64,000 nt of DNA, taken from Gimibacter soli (GTDB lineage Bacteria; Pseudomonadota; Alphaproteobacteria; Sphingomonadales; Kordiimonadaceae). The stretch spans positions 2,046,001-2,110,000 of the forward strand of contig NZ_CP116805.1 of the NCBI RefSeq assembly GCF_028463845.1. The letters are read 5' to 3'. Shown one piece after another: positions 63,535-64,000 of the stretch; position 1 is the first letter of the stretch; each line of letters starts with the position of its first letter. The translations under genes were made by a program, and so were the position numbers. The notes under the pieces were generated by a model. The model searched no databases. It was not told where the DNA came from and saw only the letters and a list, made by a program, of their open reading frames with translations.

Positions 63535-63563
63535 ATGGTAAACCCAACGTAGGGGCTTCTCAA
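63535..63563 (-). promoter_or_regulatory. Candidate promoter for the PuuD-like gene
   Basis: On the minus strand, TTGAGA (63563-63558), 17 bases, TACCAT (63540-63535). It lies 36 bases before the ATG. Confidence 0.4.
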
Positions 63564-63595
63564 GAAGGAAGTCTGAAGGGCTCGGCTTCAAGCGT

Positions 63596-64000
63596 ATGAT
63601 ACTTCAAGAAAAAACTGCGGGCGATATCGCGGGGGCACTGGAAAGCTGCCGTACGCTTGTGGAATCGCACGATCACGACCGCTATGTGATGGCGCTTTTC
63701 GCGCCGTCCGGCCTGCAGCCACAGCTTTTCGCCCTTCTCGCCTGCAACCATGAAATCGCCAAGACTCGGGAAAGCGTGTCCGACCCGATGATCGGCGAAA
63801 TCCGCCTGCAATGGTGGCAGGAAGCGATTGAAGGGCTGATTGTCGGTGAGGGCAGGGAGCATCCGGTGGTAACGGGGCTCGCTACAGTCAAGGACCTGTC
63901 AGCCATCGCGCCGCTGCTGTTCAGCCTGATCGAGGCACGCCGCAGCGACCTTGACGAGATCGGCCTTGCCGACTTTTTGGCGCTTCAGGCCTACACGGCT
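63596..64000 (+). CDS. Squalene/phytoene synthase family protein, N-terminal part (cut by the window edge)
   Basis: 135 codons are open to the window end. The start MILQEKTAGDIAGALESC is followed by DHDRYVMALFAPSG, LLACNHEIAKTRESV and IGEIRLQWWQEAIEG, a pattern shared by the short squalene/phytoene synthase-like proteins related to mitochondrial NDUFAF6, a complex I assembly factor. True synthases join two prenyl diphosphates using DxxxD motifs; these are not seen in the part present, which favours the NDUFAF6-like group. It is divergent from the PuuD-like gene. Confidence 0.8.
   Translation, partial: MILQEKTAGDIAGALESCRTLVESHDHDRYVMALFAPSGLQPQLFALLACNHEIAKTRESVSDPMIGEIRLQWWQEAIEGLIVGEGREHPVVTGLATVKDLSAIAPLLFSLIEARRSDLDEIGLADFLALQAYTA

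Noticed and set aside
1-64000. Search for a defence island, prophage, secretion system or biosynthetic cluster
   Set aside because: No integrase, transposase, phage gene, CRISPR repeat or synthase cluster was seen; gene content and composition are uniformly core.

Overview
The window is a gene-dense, GC-rich stretch of an alphaproteobacterial chromosome, almost all of it core genome. I recognise about 60 protein genes. I see no rRNA, tRNA, insertion sequence, prophage, CRISPR array or toxin-antitoxin pair, and no gap above 300 bases lacks a gene. The alphaproteobacterial assignment rests on gene order: rpsF-rpsR-rplI-dnaB; fabD-fabG-acpP-fabF-mltG-yicC-gmk; lptD-surA-pdxA-rsmA next to pepA-holC; purM-purN diverging from a DUF2066 gene followed by perM-hda-ppk-ppx-rnd; and an Hda with an N-terminal clamp-binding motif. 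I cannot name the genus.

Layout. 1-3.6 kb: the end of a [2Fe-2S] ferredoxin gene and, on the minus strand, the S6-S18-L9-DnaB operon. 3.6-9.9 kb: type II fatty-acid synthesis genes, then MltG, YicC and guanylate kinase. 9.9-15.3 kb (minus): LptD, SurA, PdxA and RsmA, which serve outer-membrane assembly, vitamin B6 synthesis and 16S rRNA methylation. 15.5-18.8 kb: aminopeptidase A, HolC, a GNAT acetyltransferase and a two-repeat DUF417 (RclC-like) membrane protein. 19-22.4 kb: a TonB-dependent siderophore receptor and a PepSY membrane protein behind a Fur-box-like site. 22.4-26.7 kb: an ABC-F ATPase, Ndk, PurN and PurM. 26.7-34.7 kb: DUF2066, PerM, Hda, polyphosphate kinase, Ppx/GppA and RNase D. 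34.9-39.8 kb: AspRS, GMP synthase, PanB and a NIPSNAP protein. 40-43.7 kb: YfgM-like protein, BamB and Der. 43.7-46.5 kb: a ThiXYZ-like ABC importer converging on a truncated haemoglobin. 46.7-50.2 kb: haem A synthase, CutA, a membrane-anchored nitrilase-family enzyme and a CurA-type reductase. 50.5-51.5 kb: L13-S9. 51.6-64 kb: a lipoprotein S9 peptidase, DUF805, DUF4399, a BaiN-type flavoprotein, a CHMI-like tautomerase, glycerate 2-kinase, an ScsB/DsbD-type reductase with a periplasmic redoxin, a solitary MotA, ArgC, a gamma-carbonic anhydrase-like protein, a PuuD-like membrane protein and the start of a squalene/phytoene synthase-family gene.

Themes: ribosome biogenesis and translation (S6, S18, L9, L13, S9, RsmA, Der, AspRS, ABC-F), envelope assembly (LptD, SurA, BamB, YfgM, MltG), nucleotide supply (Gmk, Ndk, GuaA, PurM, PurN) and periplasmic redox and metal handling. 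I found no convincing undescribed multi-gene system. The more unusual signals are small: a likely leaderless promoter at 43692, a shared divergent promoter at 26730, an antisense-encoded globin tail, a fused DUF417 tandem, a perfect palindrome upstream of the CurA-like gene, and a structured L13-S9 leader.
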